From contig DAKU01000147.1 in NCBI GenBank assembly GCA_002508425.1, positions 55,204 through 119,203 of the forward strand: a DNA stretch of 64,000 nucleotides, read 5' to 3'. The translations under genes were made by a program, and so were the position numbers. Below are positions 29,533-40,039 of the stretch, piece after piece; within the stretch, counting starts at the first letter, position 1, and each line of letters starts with the position of its first letter. The notes below the pieces were generated by a model, which saw only the letters and a program-made list of their open reading frames with translations, was not told where the DNA came from and ran no database searches. Origin of the DNA: Methanosarcinaceae archaeon UBA470. GTDB taxonomy: Archaea > Halobacteriota > Methanosarcinia > Methanosarcinales > Methanosarcinaceae.

Positions 29533-31008
29533 TCATCTATTTTTTCCCACAAAATCCACAAAACTCCTCGCGAATTCTTCATAAGAGCTTGCCACAAGAT
29601 GAGCATAGCTGCCCAGTGTGTTCTTTACTATGAGTCCGTCCCAGCCGTCGATGATGCCGGTGCCACGGGAGAGTTTAATGGCGAATTGTGCATCTGCGGG
29701 CAGTTCTGTGACCTCAGAGTGGTGGAATTCGTGGGCTCGGAAGTTGTTCCCAGTTTTACCTATTACAGTATCAAGAGCTAGGGAACCGATATTGTAGCTT
29801 ACCACGCGTTTGTGTCCCATGAGAGTATGTCCCGGGAGTGCGCCTACCATTTCGTGGGTGGATTCGGGCATCTCTGCCATATGGTATGCACCTTTTCCCT
29901 TCACTCCGGTTGTGAGCTTTTTGGTAAGGTACATCAGACCGCCACATTCTCCATATATGGGAAGTCCAGCCTCAGATGCTGCTTTTATATCTTCGCGCAT
30001 GGATGCATTTGCCTCAAGCTCTGCAGCGAACAGTTCAGGATAACCGCCGCCAATGTATATTCCATCCACATCCGGCAGATGTTTGTCATGCACCGGGCTG
30101 AAATACTTGAGTTGTGCTCCTGCAAGCTCCAGCAGCTCAAGGTTATCATGATAATAAAAGTTGAAAGCCTCGTCCAGAGCAATACCGATGACTGGCTTCT
30201 CTGCTACTTCTCTCTTTATGAAGGTCGTGTTTTCCGGTCTTGGAAGCGGAGCTGCCTGCCTGGCAATGTCCAGCACTTTCTCTATGTCCACGTCCTCTGA
30301 GATAACATCCCTGATGGTGCTGATCCTGGCATCGAAATCAGGGGATCTGCGGCGCTCTTCGATGGCAGGCACAAGTCCCAGGTGGCGCATGGAGATCATC
30401 ATCTCGTTGTTGCGGTGGATGATTCCTATTATGGGTACGCCGGTATAGTGTTCGATGGCTTCCTTTGCCTTCATGGCATGCCGCTGACCACCGATATTAT
30501 TCAATATCACACCTGCAATGTTCACCTGCGGATCAAAAGCCTTGAAACCCGATACAATGGCAGCAGCCGAGCGTGTAATGCTGCGCGCGTTAAGTACAAG
30601 AATAACAGCACAATTCAGGATCTTCGCTATCTGTGCAGTGCTGCCAATGTCACTCAAACTCTCCAGGCCCTCATACAGCCCCCGCACACCCTCAATAATG
30701 GCAATATCAGCCTCTCCGTCCACTTCACATCCGTGCAGGAACACATCACGCACTCTCTCCTCATCCATCAGGTAGCCATCGATGTTCCGCGCCCGGTGTC
30801 CTGTGATCTCAGTATAGTAGCTGGGGTCGATGTAATCCAGTCCCACCTTGAACGGCTGCACCTTATGTCCGGCTTTTGAGAGGGCAGCCAGAAGGCCAAT
30901 AGTAACAGTGGTCTTACCTGAAGAAGAGCTTCCTGCAGAGATGAGAACTCTGGGAATGTGTTTCTCCCTGTCGGATGCCATAGGTTGCATGTTGGGGGGA
31001 GTGCTCAT
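29533..31008 (-). CDS. cfbB: Ni-sirohydrochlorin a,c-diamide synthase CfbB
   Basis: A 491-residue CobB/CbiA-family amidotransferase. The N-terminal ATP-binding domain starts at SAGSSSSGKTTVTIGLLAAL, and the C-terminal glutamine amidotransferase domain (from about 260) has GGGYPELFAAEL and the nucleophile Cys in YGECGGLMYL. CbiA amidates cobyrinate; CfbB uses Ni-sirohydrochlorin in coenzyme F430 synthesis. The adjacent cfbC, cfbD and cfbE make the F430 assignment strong, though a dual role in cobamide synthesis cannot be excluded. It starts six bases after cfbC. Confidence 0.9.
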   Translation of the reverse strand: MSTPPNMQPMASDREKHIPRVLISAGSSSSGKTTVTIGLLAALSKAGHKVQPFKVGLDYIDPSYYTEITGHRARNIDGYLMDEERVRDVFLHGCEVDGEADIAIIEGVRGLYEGLESLSDIGSTAQIAKILNCAVILVLNARSITRSAAAIVSGFKAFDPQVNIAGVILNNIGGQRHAMKAKEAIEHYTGVPIIGIIHRNNEMMISMRHLGLVPAIEERRRSPDFDARISTIRDVISEDVDIEKVLDIARQAAPLPRPENTTFIKREVAEKPVIGIALDEAFNFYYHDNLELLELAGAQLKYFSPVHDKHLPDVDGIYIGGGYPELFAAELEANASMREDIKAASEAGLPIYGECGGLMYLTKKLTTGVKGKGAYHMAEMPESTHEMVGALPGHTLMGHKRVVSYNIGSLALDTVIGKTGNNFRAHEFHHSEVTELPADAQFAIKLSRGTGIIDGWDGLIVKNTLGSYAHLVASSYEEFARSFVDFVGKNR

Positions 31009-31013
31009 GTGGA

Positions 31014-31808
31014 TCAGCGTGTAAGTTCTCTCAATCTTTCATCATCCAGTGATGTTGGCAATGCAGAATCTGAATTTGACATGATCGCCCGGGCAAGATC
31101 ACGGTAAACCTGTGAAATGTCCGAATCAGGGGCTTTTTCAAGCACAGAGAAACCATCTCTTTCACAGTCCTGCACTATCTGCTCTTTAGGAATGAAAGCA
31201 ACTAGTTTGCTCCCAATTTCCTCGGCGAACCTGCGCACGATATCCTCTTCCCTTGTAACGCTTCGAGAGTTGCAGATAACACCGCTAAGACGGGTATCAA
31301 TCTTGCTAAGTCCCTTGCAGATATTATTTGCAGCGTACAGCGGCATGTATTCGCCTGATGTCAGCACGTATGCGTCGTTCACAAGCCCTTTCTTGATAGG
31401 GGCTACAAAGCCACCACATACGATATCTCCGGGTACGTCATAGATGATAAGGTCCATCTCATCCATTTCCTTGCACATATCCCTAAGTGTCTTTATGGCC
31501 ACGATGATGCCACGCCCGGCACATCCAATACCAGGTTCGGGACCACCGACTTCCACGCACCTTACATCCCTGTATCCGTGGAAAACAATGTCCCCTTCCT
31601 TCACTTTTACACCCTGCCTTAGCAGGTCCAGGATGGTGGGTATTCGTCTGCCGCCCAAAAGCGTGATGGATGAATCACTCTTTGGGTCACATCCTATAAT
31701 CATTACTTTGTACCCTTCCTCGGCACATGCGGCAGCAACATTGGATGCAGTGCTAGATTTCCCAATGCCTCCCTTGCCATAGATAGCTATACGTTTCTGT
31801 TTTTCCAT
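31014..31808 (-). CDS. cfbC: NifH-like ATPase CfbC, reductase of Ni-sirohydrochlorin cyclase
   Basis: A 264-residue NifH/BchL-type iron protein. The P-loop is [14 protein letters not shown] at the N-terminus, and the 4Fe-4S cysteines lie in GCAGRGI and VCGGFV. CfbC donates electrons with ATP hydrolysis to CfbD, reducing and cyclising Ni-sirohydrochlorin a,c-diamide. ATG31808 is preferred to an upstream ATG at 31868 because GAGG lies 8 bases before it and no other NifH homolog extends further. This also leaves a 10-base gap after cfbD rather than an overlap. Confidence 0.93.
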   Translation of the reverse strand: MEKQKRIAIYGKGGIGKSSTASNVAAACAEEGYKVMIIGCDPKSDSSITLLGGRRIPTILDLLRQGVKVKEGDIVFHGYRDVRCVEVGGPEPGIGCAGRGIIVAIKTLRDMCKEMDEMDLIIYDVPGDIVCGGFVAPIKKGLVNDAYVLTSGEYMPLYAANNICKGLSKIDTRLSGVICNSRSVTREEDIVRRFAEEIGSKLVAFIPKEQIVQDCERDGFSVLEKAPDSDISQVYRDLARAIMSNSDSALPTSLDDERLRELTR

Positions 31809-31818
31809 ATACATCGCC

Positions 31819-32946
31819 TCATGCAGAACCATCTGACATCTCTCTTGCCATTTCCCGAAGCGTTGCACCCAGTTCGGACTCCACGATGTGGTTCACTCCT
31901 AAAGTCTTTGGATGTAGGTCTATCTCCACTACCACGTGCTTGTGACCCATTTCCTTCAGAGGCAGCACCTGCCGGGGACCATTTGTAACCGAAATAATTT
32001 CCATGTTGCTGATGTGCTCCATGGGTATTGCATGAGGAACGCCGGTGATCACGGCAAAATCATACTCCGCATATTTCTTAACTATCAGGTCGTCAACCAC
32101 ATTGCCTGCAATGGGATATTCGTCCAGTCCTCCGGTTATTTCGTGTATCTGTATACCTTTTTCCTTCAGGTCGCTCATAATATTGCGGGCATGGTCCCTT
32201 ACACGCGGCAGGCCAAGTGATTCATCCAGGTTTGCCATGTTAACTACATTTGCGGAAACTCCCATCAGGGATGCAACTTCGTGTAAAGCCAGTGTGATGT
32301 CTGCGAACATATAGCCCGTTTCCTTCTTAGCGTTCATTATCACAATGCCTTTCTTGCCTTCCCTAAGCAACTCGATGATGCGCTGTGCCACCTTGTACTT
32401 CAGGTCTCCTCTTGATGGAGCCAGGTATTCCTTGCTGGCGGCACCGTGGCGTTTTTCCACTTCCGTTGCCTCTTCCAGGAGCACTTTCTGGCGCTCGAAC
32501 TCTTCTCTGTCTATAACTCCTACGTCCAGCGCAGATTCCAGGGTGATCAGCACACCTTTTGTATTATTTGCATATCCTGCATGCACCTCAACCTCTATGA
32601 CCGGTACATCAAGGTTGGCATCCATCACCGGCTCATGCAGTTCCTCTCCAATAATCATGCTGGCGCACGTCCCAACAACGCCTATCAACTTTGGGTGGAA
32701 CATCTCATTGACCTTTTCAAGCACTGAAGAAAGCTCCCTGCGCCCTCCGAATACAAAACCGTTTTCATCAAGGGCCGTGGTAACTACATGTATCCCATCT
32801 TCTTCCAGAAGCCTCGCATGCTTAAAAGAACATCCAGGTGGTCCATGCAATATAGCAACATCCACATTCAGATCCCTTAGGGTGTACAACGCAGCAACTA
32901 TCGAACTCGGTCTGGGGTGTATTATAGATATGTCCTTCGCAGCCAT
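31819..32946 (-). CDS. cfbD: NifD-like CfbD, Ni-sirohydrochlorin cyclase core subunit
   Basis: A 375-residue NifD-family protein, smaller than NifD/BchN as expected for CfbD. Cluster-ligand cysteines are in [13 protein letters not shown] and [11 protein letters not shown]. It acts as a homodimer with CfbC in the ATP-dependent six-electron reduction and ring formation of F430 synthesis. ATG32946 is favoured over ATG32958 because GGAG lies six bases before it. The cfbE gene lies upstream on the same strand, 141 bases away. Confidence 0.92.
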   Translation of the reverse strand: MAAKDISIIHPRPSSIVAALYTLRDLNVDVAILHGPPGCSFKHARLLEEDGIHVVTTALDENGFVFGGRRELSSVLEKVNEMFHPKLIGVVGTCASMIIGEELHEPVMDANLDVPVIEVEVHAGYANNTKGVLITLESALDVGVIDREEFERQKVLLEEATEVEKRHGAASKEYLAPSRGDLKYKVAQRIIELLREGKKGIVIMNAKKETGYMFADITLALHEVASLMGVSANVVNMANLDESLGLPRVRDHARNIMSDLKEKGIQIHEITGGLDEYPIAGNVVDDLIVKKYAEYDFAVITGVPHAIPMEHISNMEIISVTNGPRQVLPLKEMGHKHVVVEIDLHPKTLGVNHIVESELGATLREMAREMSDGSA

Positions 32947-33087
32947 GCTATTCTCCATGGTGTCATATGATTGTTATGATATTTCCTTAAAGAAGTATGA
33001 TTTTTTACACTTAGTCAAATGCTACTTTTGCATATACTACAGCCTTCTGATATAAAAGGGCTATTTTATGGGACAGCCCCCATCTTT

Positions 33088-34509
33088 TCAGCGGAAGCAC
33101 TTCACGCATAGAACAATAATAACTTCAGCAGTACTCTTTTTCCGGGCAAGTTCCATTGCACATGTCTTTCCAATGTCAAAACTCTTTGTATAATGGATAT
33201 TTCCAGTTGCTAGGAGCTTCATCCTCTCGCCCACAAGTATCAGCTCATCCATATCCTCCAACCTGCGCCCAACCAGATCGGCAACATCCTCCGGTGGCAG
33301 TCCTTCACATACCTGTGCAGCTTCTTCTCCCAGCACCATAATGACCCTTTTCCTGCTTTTTAAACAATGGTCAAGTGCTTTTTCCACTGAAACTATATCC
33401 ATTCCAGAGTTAGAGTTATCCAGGAGTCTTATGTCCTCTTCTACCATCTCCTGCATCCTTCCCTGCAAACCTCTGAACTGCTGTATTGTTTCTTTCACAT
33501 TTTTCAGTGGTATCGATATTTCAAAGGCTGCTGCACAGGATGCGGCAAAAGCTGTCATGTATGACTTTGCATCATATCCCTCTACAAGACAGAATTCAAT
33601 TATTTCTTCCCCGCATATTATGGAAAAATTATTATTGTGCACGTTCAGGCAATAATCACTATTATGAGTTTCATTTTCACCCTTATTCACTATGCTGAAT
33701 GTACTGATGTTTTCTGATGCAAGTGGTAGGTCCAATTGTTTCAATGCTTTTTTGCAGTTTTCATTGAGCACAAAGAGTGTATTCTCAGAGCAGTTGAGCA
33801 AAGACTTTACCTTTGCTTCACTTGCCATGGATGTTTTGCCTGCGATCATGTAATCCATGTCAAAGGTTGTGATTATACCAACACTTCCACATCCTGTGAC
33901 TCCAAGGGATATCTCGAATATGTATGCTTCTATCTTCTTGTCTAGTGATCCTGCAATATCCATCACCTGCAGGATGCTCCCCGGAGCAATGCTCAAGCCT
34001 TTATGGATCAGCTGGCATACGCCGTCCTCCCATAGTTCCAGCCCCCTGGAAGTGTGCAGCACAACAGTAAGTTTTCTTGAGATCATATCCGCCAGCAAGG
34101 ATGCGGTACTAGTCTTTGCCTTGGTGCCTGTAACTTCTATTATAAGGGGGCAGTTGCCCGTATCTGTGCATGCCAGGATCTCTCCTACGGCTCTGTGATG
34201 AGATATTGACGGAATATGTTTATCCCTTGTCTGTCGGAGCATGACATGGTCCGGATATAGGTGCACAGGGCTTATCAACAGGTCAAAATCATCAATAAGG
34301 CAGCTTTTTTCCATCATCCGGATGCCATCTGCTTCCAGATAACTGCATTGCTCTACGGAGAGTGTTCCGTAAACATCCACTCCTGTCACATTGAATTCAA
34401 GCTCTTTGAGCTTACGGGCAATGATAACCCCTCCATGTGTCATATCGAGAACAGCTATATTTTTTATTGCCGGATCGGTAAGGTGACAGTACATGCCCCG
34501 AAAAAGCAC
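33088..34509 (-). CDS. cfbE: coenzyme F430 synthetase CfbE (Mur-ligase-like)
   Basis: A 473-residue Mur-ligase-family enzyme that closes the last carbocyclic ring of F430 with ATP. The ATP loop is VTGTKAKTSTASLL, followed by a Mur-type central domain and a C-terminal domain with NSNSGMDIVSVEKAL. The order cfbE-cfbD-cfbC-cfbB is a known F430 arrangement. The start is uncertain: GTG at 34509 is 27 bases from a TATA box (leaderless), while ATG at 34494 follows CGGGGC. Confidence 0.9.
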   Translation of the reverse strand: MLFRGMYCHLTDPAIKNIAVLDMTHGGVIIARKLKELEFNVTGVDVYGTLSVEQCSYLEADGIRMMEKSCLIDDFDLLISPVHLYPDHVMLRQTRDKHIPSISHHRAVGEILACTDTGNCPLIIEVTGTKAKTSTASLLADMISRKLTVVLHTSRGLELWEDGVCQLIHKGLSIAPGSILQVMDIAGSLDKKIEAYIFEISLGVTGCGSVGIITTFDMDYMIAGKTSMASEAKVKSLLNCSENTLFVLNENCKKALKQLDLPLASENISTFSIVNKGENETHNSDYCLNVHNNNFSIICGEEIIEFCLVEGYDAKSYMTAFAASCAAAFEISIPLKNVKETIQQFRGLQGRMQEMVEEDIRLLDNSNSGMDIVSVEKALDHCLKSRKRVIMVLGEEAAQVCEGLPPEDVADLVGRRLEDMDELILVGERMKLLATGNIHYTKSFDIGKTCAMELARKKSTAEVIIVLCVKCFR

Positions 34510-34530
34510 TTAAAAATAGATAAGTTCAAC

Positions 34531-34540
34531 GATTATAAAA
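34531..34540 (-). promoter_or_regulatory. TATA box of the F430 gene cluster
   Basis: TTTTATAATC on the minus strand is centred 27 bases before the GTG start of cfbE and 42 before its internal ATG. Confidence 0.45.
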
Positions 34541-34608
34541 CGCACTAAAAGATAAAGATTGGCCGGTCAAGACCGATCTAAGTCAAATTACAATCTGTAT
34601 ATGAGATA

Positions 34609-35232
34609 TTAGTTTTCATCATCAGCTTCATCGTTCTTATAGCTGTCACTTCCCATCATGGCGGCGGCAATGGAGTCTATACCGTCCATCCACTCAGCTA
34701 CAAGTCCATAAGGGATATCTTCCATTATGTCATCCGGCAATTTACGCCCGTTGATGATCAGTGCACCCATTTCTGCTACCTTATCCAGTGAGATCTCTAT
34801 ACTATCTGCTGCCTCTGCTTCGAGTGCCTGCTTTAGCAGAGTGGGTATTCTTGATTTCTTATTAAAATCTTGTCCAATGTAGCATTCAAAGGCAGCAAAA
34901 GTCCCTATTAGTGACGTCTGCATTGAAGCTATCATCAAATCTATATCATCGGATATGGGATCGATTTCTGCAAGGGCGATATCCTTTATCTGAGAGATCA
35001 AATGGAAAGCAGATTCTGCGGAGATGAGTTTCTTATCGAACTTTGCTACTACTTTCAGGCATGCAAGTATGATGTCATCTTCCATGTTGATGAAAACTGC
35101 ACTGTCTTTATCCTGTAGTTCATCAGATTCCTTGAACTCAAAACCGCTCTCTTTAACCTGGGTTATCCAGTTGTTCCACCTTTCCATGGTATAAAAATCA
35201 TGGGATAGGATCTCTGTTTCCATATCAGACAT
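34609..35232 (-). CDS. DUF2150 family protein
   Basis: A 207-residue acidic, mainly helical protein without membrane segments. The length and blocks such as DFYTMERWNNWITQVKESGF, FINMEDDIILACLKV and GTFAAFECYIG match a methanogen-specific family I know as DUF2150; its function is unknown. ATG35232 is favoured because AGAGGTG precedes it. It is followed downstream by the F430 cluster but with about 100 bases and a promoter between, so they are separate units. Confidence 0.65.
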   Translation of the reverse strand: MSDMETEILSHDFYTMERWNNWITQVKESGFEFKESDELQDKDSAVFINMEDDIILACLKVVAKFDKKLISAESAFHLISQIKDIALAEIDPISDDIDLMIASMQTSLIGTFAAFECYIGQDFNKKSRIPTLLKQALEAEAADSIEISLDKVAEMGALIINGRKLPDDIMEDIPYGLVAEWMDGIDSIAAAMMGSDSYKNDEADDEN

Positions 35233-35315
35233 CAAACACCTCTTTTAGGTTACGCTATGTTCTTAGCATTCTGCTAGTAGTATAAAAGACATTCGCATTA
35301 ATCTCTGTTCAAATT

Positions 35316-35765
35316 TCATAACTGTAATTCTACCTTCTTCATTGGAGAGGCGCACATGCCCTCACTTTCAATGTTCTCAAAGATATTAGTTATAGTACAT
35401 TTATCTCCGGTACGCAGTCCTTGTGGGAAGAATAAATCATACAAGTTATCAGGAATCTCTTTACATTTTGGGGGTTCATAGCTGATCTTGGCACCTTTTA
35501 TAGCTTTTCTAGAATCCAGAATCGCCAGTACGGGAGATTTCACTACTTCTACTGCTATTACTCCCCCGTCATGAAGGAAACATTCATGCACAGAAGGGGC
35601 TTTTATTTTAACTACCTTGTATCTGCGTCCTTTTTCGAGGTTTAAACATGTGTTTTTGAGTTTACATTTATTGCACTCATTAGATTCACCTTCAAAGATG
35701 AAGTCCATGCCTTCTTTGGCAAGCCTTGATCCAATAAGAGTTATTGTAGTATCGATTTCGACCAT
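35316..35765 (-). CDS. UPF0179 family protein
   Basis: A 149-residue archaeal UPF0179 protein. The opening TTITLIGSRLAKEGMDFIF is typical, then a cysteine cluster (CNKCKLKNTC) and CFLHDGG, PPKCKEIP and CASPM. The conserved cysteines suggest a bound metal or Fe-S cluster; the family has no known role. ATG35765 is preferred to GTG35777 because CAGGTG then sits about 9 bases upstream and the protein starts like its relatives. The egsA gene lies 30 bases away, both read on the minus strand. Confidence 0.82.
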   Translation of the reverse strand: MVEIDTTITLIGSRLAKEGMDFIFEGESNECNKCKLKNTCLNLEKGRRYKVVKIKAPSVHECFLHDGGVIAVEVVKSPVLAILDSRKAIKGAKISYEPPKCKEIPDNLYDLFFPQGLRTGDKCTITNIFENIESEGMCASPMKKVELQL

Positions 35766-35795
35766 ATCATCACACACCTGAATCTAAATTATGTA

Positions 35796-36863
35796 TTACT
35801 CTATTATTTTAGTAATCTTTGCCACTCTCTCGGCTGCTTCGGGGGTAAGGCCTGAACCGAGTATAGTATATCTTTCCGGACGGATTGTATGTGCTAGAAG
35901 CAGAGCCTCCAATATATATTTATCTTCAATGCCAAGCTCTGCAGCAGTGGTAGGGGCATGCAATTTTCTTAGTCCATTTCTTATGCGCTCCCAGTCCCCT
36001 CCATGTAGGTACATCATCATGATAGTCCCTACTCCACACTGTTCTCCGTGCAGTGCAGGCTTTGGAGCCACCATATCAAGTGCATGGCTGAACATATGTT
36101 CAGAACCTGAAGCAGGTCTTGATGAGCCTGCTATGCTCATGGCAACGCCACTTGATACCAGTGCTTTGACCACAATGCGTACTGAACTTTCAAGATCAGG
36201 TTTTATGGAATCTACAGAGTCCAGCACTATTTTAGCAGTCATCCGTGAAAGTGCGGCCGCATACTCACTGAATGGTTCGTCCCGAAGTCTGTAAGCTAAT
36301 TCCCAGTCGCTCACTGCAGTGTAATTTGAGATAATATCTGCACAACCAGCTGCAAGCAGCCGGTATGGAGCATTTGCGATAATTTCTGTATCTGCAATGA
36401 CTGCCATGGGGGCATTTGCTTCTACGGAAGTGACTCTTTTACCATCGTGTATAGATGCCCTTGAAGATACTATTCCGTCATGTGAAGCTGCAGTTGGAAC
36501 ACTAATGAATGGAATCTTCAATTCCGTGGCTGCGAGCTTTGTCACATCTATGGACTTCCCGCTGCCAACTCCCAATAGATAATTGGAGTCATTCTTTATA
36601 GCACATTCTTTTACGTGCTCAACTTCTTCTGTTGTAGCCGATTCCACCGTTGTCACGTATGGATTGAGCCCGGCATCTGTAAGAATATCACATACGATAT
36701 TTCCGGCTATATCCCGGGTATGCTTCCCTGTTACTATCAGAGGATTATTTCCAAACTTTAGGTCGTCACAGACACTTTTTACTTCTCTTATTACTCCATG
36801 TCCTATTACAATATCTCTGGGTAATTGCATCCATTTTGCGTTCTCTTCTCTGGGTGGGATCAC
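35796..36863 (-). CDS. egsA: sn-glycerol-1-phosphate dehydrogenase
   Basis: A 355-residue NAD(P)-dependent enzyme reducing dihydroxyacetone phosphate to sn-glycerol-1-phosphate, the backbone of archaeal lipids. Visible are [15 protein letters not shown] (nucleotide-binding), [16 protein letters not shown], and the zinc-ligand region around [12 protein letters not shown] and [16 protein letters not shown]. No ATG start fits. GTG36863 with AGGT seven bases upstream is preferred to TTG36878. Confidence 0.95.
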   Translation of the reverse strand: MIPPREENAKWMQLPRDIVIGHGVIREVKSVCDDLKFGNNPLIVTGKHTRDIAGNIVCDILTDAGLNPYVTTVESATTEEVEHVKECAIKNDSNYLLGVGSGKSIDVTKLAATELKIPFISVPTAASHDGIVSSRASIHDGKRVTSVEANAPMAVIADTEIIANAPYRLLAAGCADIISNYTAVSDWELAYRLRDEPFSEYAAALSRMTAKIVLDSVDSIKPDLESSVRIVVKALVSSGVAMSIAGSSRPASGSEHMFSHALDMVAPKPALHGEQCGVGTIMMMYLHGGDWERIRNGLRKLHAPTTAAELGIEDKYILEALLLAHTIRPERYTILGSGLTPEAAERVAKITKIIE

Positions 36864-36994
36864 TTTGAATACCTGCAATAATTTTGTGATTAAATTATAT
36901 TAAATGTACTTGGAATGTTCTCGATGACATAAGTTATTAAACATTAATTCTATTAAGGATATTCCTGTAGCATCGCATAAACATTTGAGGTTCA

Positions 36995-37846
36995 ATGACT
37001 TCGTATATAGATAAGGTTTCAGGATTTATAAACACATATTATATAGACCCGATCCTGCAAGATGAAGGTTATAACATAGTTAATACCCTTACATGGGCTA
37101 TCATACTCGGGCTATGTATATTTGCTGTTGTCAGGTTACTTAAAAAATTGGATATACAGGCAAACAACCGATTCATAGCGGCAATAGTGCCCTTTGTGCT
37201 TGCGGGATCTTCTATGCGGGTTTATGAAGATGCAGGAATTATACAATATCCTTTCAATTTGCTCCTGATAACTCCTATTATCTATTTTGTTGTTTTCTTT
37301 ATCACGCTGGTATGTCTAATTATAGCTAAAGCAATCAGCAAAAAGTGGGCAGGAAAAAGCACGGAATCCATTTTTGCATCCATGGGAGCTCTCTGGTTCA
37401 TTTGTAATATATCTTTGCTTCTTAGTTTTCAAAGAATCGTTCTTCCAATGGTATTGGTATACATCCTTGGCCTGGGGGCATTGGCAACACTTTTTGTTTA
37501 CTTTGTAGCAAACAAAGTAGGTTTTGGAGTACTTACGGACAAGTTGAATTTATCCATACTTGGTGCTCACATGCTGGATGCTTCTTCAACGTTCATAGGA
37601 GTGGATTTTCTGGGATACTATGAAAAGCATGTATTGCCCTCTTATCTCATTGATTTGACAGGGACAGCATTTGTGATGTATCCGTTGAAGCTAGCCATAT
37701 TTATCCCTGTGCTGTACATAATAGATACTAATTTCGATGAAGATGCCGAGTCGCGCAACCTTAGGACATTTGTAAAGTTAGTGATCCTTGTGCTCGGGCT
37801 CTCACCTGCATGCAGGAACACTATACGCATGGTTTTCGGGATATGA
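36995..37846 (+). CDS. DUF63 family integral membrane protein
   Basis: A 283-residue polytopic protein with about seven or eight hydrophobic segments and typical archaeal DUF63 blocks such as VPFVLAGSSMRVYEDAG and LGAHMLDASSTFIGVDFLGYYEKHVLP. The function is unknown. TGAGG lies 5 bases before the ATG. It overlaps the SpoIIM-like gene by four bases (ATGA) and is the first gene of a short plus-strand operon diverging from egsA. Confidence 0.85.
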   Translation: MTSYIDKVSGFINTYYIDPILQDEGYNIVNTLTWAIILGLCIFAVVRLLKKLDIQANNRFIAAIVPFVLAGSSMRVYEDAGIIQYPFNLLLITPIIYFVVFFITLVCLIIAKAISKKWAGKSTESIFASMGALWFICNISLLLSFQRIVLPMVLVYILGLGALATLFVYFVANKVGFGVLTDKLNLSILGAHMLDASSTFIGVDFLGYYEKHVLPSYLIDLTGTAFVMYPLKLAIFIPVLYIIDTNFDEDAESRNLRTFVKLVILVLGLSPACRNTIRMVFGI

Positions 37847-38457
37847 TTAATATGTACAATGTTAGCAACAAGGAACAAGCGCTACAATATATAAAGGATA
37901 TACGCAGAGAAATAGGACTCGTATCCATATTGTTCGTATTATCTATGGTCATAGGATATGTGGTTGCCATTATGTACCCTGACATGGTAATGCAATCGTT
38001 GGAGGAACTTGAAGGGGTTGTGGAGTTATTAAAACACCTTTCTCTAATACAGATAATGTTTCTTATCTTCCTGAACAATGCCCTTAAGAGCTTACTTATA
38101 TTGGTACTTGGTATCGGCTTTGGTATAGTGCCATTGCTTTTTATTGCGTATAATGGATATTTCCTGGGTATTTTCAGTCATAAAATCCTGATGGAGCAAA
38201 GTCTTCTTTATTTAATGGGTGGCCTTCTTCCACATGGTATTATTGAAATTCCTATGGTGGTGATCTCAGCTGCTATAGGCGTAAGATTGGGACTTAAAGG
38301 ACTTGCTTCCCTTAAGGGAGAACAAGTGTACTTAAAGGAAGAAATGATCACAGGTATCAAATTCTTCTTTTACTGGATCATGCCACTGCTTTTCATAGCT
38401 GCTGTTGTTGAAACATTTCTCACTTCAGCTATCATAGGCGTGTTGAGCCAACTGTAA
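37843..38457 (+). CDS. SpoIIM-like (DUF95) membrane protein
   Basis: A 204-residue membrane protein of the stage II sporulation protein M family, with four or five hydrophobic segments. It contains the family's hallmark FLNNALKSLLILVLGIGFG and LLPHGIIEIPMVVISAAIG. Archaeal members occur widely although archaea do not sporulate; the role is unknown. The start ATG37843 overlaps the DUF63 stop codon, indicating translational coupling. Confidence 0.85.
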   Translation: MINMYNVSNKEQALQYIKDIRREIGLVSILFVLSMVIGYVVAIMYPDMVMQSLEELEGVVELLKHLSLIQIMFLIFLNNALKSLLILVLGIGFGIVPLLFIAYNGYFLGIFSHKILMEQSLLYLMGGLLPHGIIEIPMVVISAAIGVRLGLKGLASLKGEQVYLKEEMITGIKFFFYWIMPLLFIAAVVETFLTSAIIGVLSQL

Positions 38458-38529
38458 TAAAATATTAAAAAGATTGACACAAAGCCTATATATTTCATTG
38501 ATATGTGTGAAGACAAGAGAGGGTATAAG

Positions 38530-39687
38530 ATGATAGACAGAAAAGAGATTGTAGATATCGTTCAAGATTATAATCCCGAAAAGATCAAGATCGGAGCAAT
38601 TGCTTCTCATTCCGCATTAGACGTATTTGATGGTGCAGTAGAAGAGGATTTCCGCACTTTTGCCATATGCCAGCAGGGAAGAGAGAAAACGTATTCTCAT
38701 TATTTCAAAGCTCAAAGGGACGCTTACGGAAAGGTAAAGCGTGGCATTGTCGATGAATCTGTGATGCTCAAGAAGTTCAATGAGGTACTGCTTCCTCAAA
38801 ATCAGCAGATGTTGCGTGACAACAATATTCTTTTCATTCCAAACAGGTCATTTACTTCATACTGCGGAATAGATGAGGTAGAGAATGATTTTGCTGTGCC
38901 TATAGTAGGCAGCAGGAACATGCTCAGAAGTGAAGAAAGAGGTATTGACCGCGATTATTACTGGCTGCTGGAGAAAGCTGGTCTTCCCTTCCCCGAAAGG
39001 ATCAATCATCCTCAGGATATAGAAGAGCTTTCAATAGTGAAACTTCCACATGCTGTCAAGAAGCTGGAGAGGGGTTTTTTCACAGCTGCAACCTATGAGG
39101 AATATTTGAAGAAATCGGAAGCATTGCTTAAGCAAGGCGTGATCACGCGGGAAGCTCTGGACAATGCGAGGATTGAGAGATACGTTATCGGTCCGGTGTT
39201 CAACTTTGATATGTTCTACTCTCCCATTGAGGAAGAAATGAGCAAACTTGAGATCCTTGGTATAGACTGGCGCTTTGAGACCAGCCTAGACGGTCATGTA
39301 CGTCTGCCTGCACCCCAGCAGATAACTCTTGCAGAGCACCAGCTTACTCCTGAATACACTGTATGTGGGCACAATTCTTCCACATTGCGCGAATCCCTGT
39401 TGGAGGATGTTTTCATGCTGGCTGAGAAGTACATTGATGCAGCCAGTAAGCACTATGATCCAGGGGTCATAGGACCTTTCTGCCTGCAAACATGTATCGA
39501 TAAGGATCTTAATTTCCACATATATGATGTTGCACCCAGAGTTGGCGGCGGCACCAATGTGCACATGTCAGTGGGCCACCCCTACGGTAACACCATATGG
39601 CGAAAGAACATGAGTACTGGAAGACGTATAGCTTTTGAGATAAGAAGAGCTATTGAGATGGGAGAGTTGGGTCGTATTGTGACCTAA
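38530..39687 (+). CDS. purP: 5-formaminoimidazole-4-carboxamide ribonucleotide synthetase PurP
   Basis: A 385-residue ATP-grasp enzyme of archaeal purine synthesis. It uses formate and ATP to formylate AICAR, replacing bacterial PurH. Signs are the N-terminal IGAIASHSALDVFDGA, DRDYYWLLEKAGLPFPERI, and the C-terminal YDVAPRVGGGTNVHMSVG with the catalytic loop. ATG38530 is used because GAGAGGG lies just upstream. The gene stands 72 bases after the SpoIIM-like gene. Confidence 0.95.
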   Translation: MIDRKEIVDIVQDYNPEKIKIGAIASHSALDVFDGAVEEDFRTFAICQQGREKTYSHYFKAQRDAYGKVKRGIVDESVMLKKFNEVLLPQNQQMLRDNNILFIPNRSFTSYCGIDEVENDFAVPIVGSRNMLRSEERGIDRDYYWLLEKAGLPFPERINHPQDIEELSIVKLPHAVKKLERGFFTAATYEEYLKKSEALLKQGVITREALDNARIERYVIGPVFNFDMFYSPIEEEMSKLEILGIDWRFETSLDGHVRLPAPQQITLAEHQLTPEYTVCGHNSSTLRESLLEDVFMLAEKYIDAASKHYDPGVIGPFCLQTCIDKDLNFHIYDVAPRVGGGTNVHMSVGHPYGNTIWRKNMSTGRRIAFEIRRAIEMGELGRIVT

Positions 39688-40039
39688 CTTTTTCGTCAGT
39701 TATACTAAATATTTACAATTATGCAGATAGATTATGCAATGATTGTTGTGGGTGTATTCTTGCTGCAGGGATGTTGGTTATGTCTTTGAAGACTTCAATA
39801 TACGGTTCCACCCAGAATATATTTACATGATTTGTTGTATATCTGTATGAGTTTAGATTCTATCTACTATAGATAAGTAGGTTTAATACGTAGATATTAC
39901 TAAAACGTTGAAATCATTTAAATACCAGAAACCAAATGATAACAACGGTCTGGAGCAAAATATCATCCGGTCATTAGACCGATTGCACGTATTGCTACGT
40001 ACTTTTATTATTATTTGCCCATCGGAGGGAAATCAGGAA
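39688..40039 (+). promoter_or_regulatory. intergenic region with the eIF2-gamma promoter
   Basis: This 352-base stretch contains GAAATCATTTAAATA (39910-39924), a BRE/TATA combination about 120 bases before the eIF2-gamma TTG start. A GGAGGG ribosome binding site is at 40024-40029. A 22-codon frame at 39721 has no ribosome binding site and is not annotated. Nothing else is recognised. Confidence 0.45.

Noticed and set aside
39721..39789. 22-codon frame before eIF2-gamma
   Set aside because: It is too short, with no ribosome binding site and no conserved feature.
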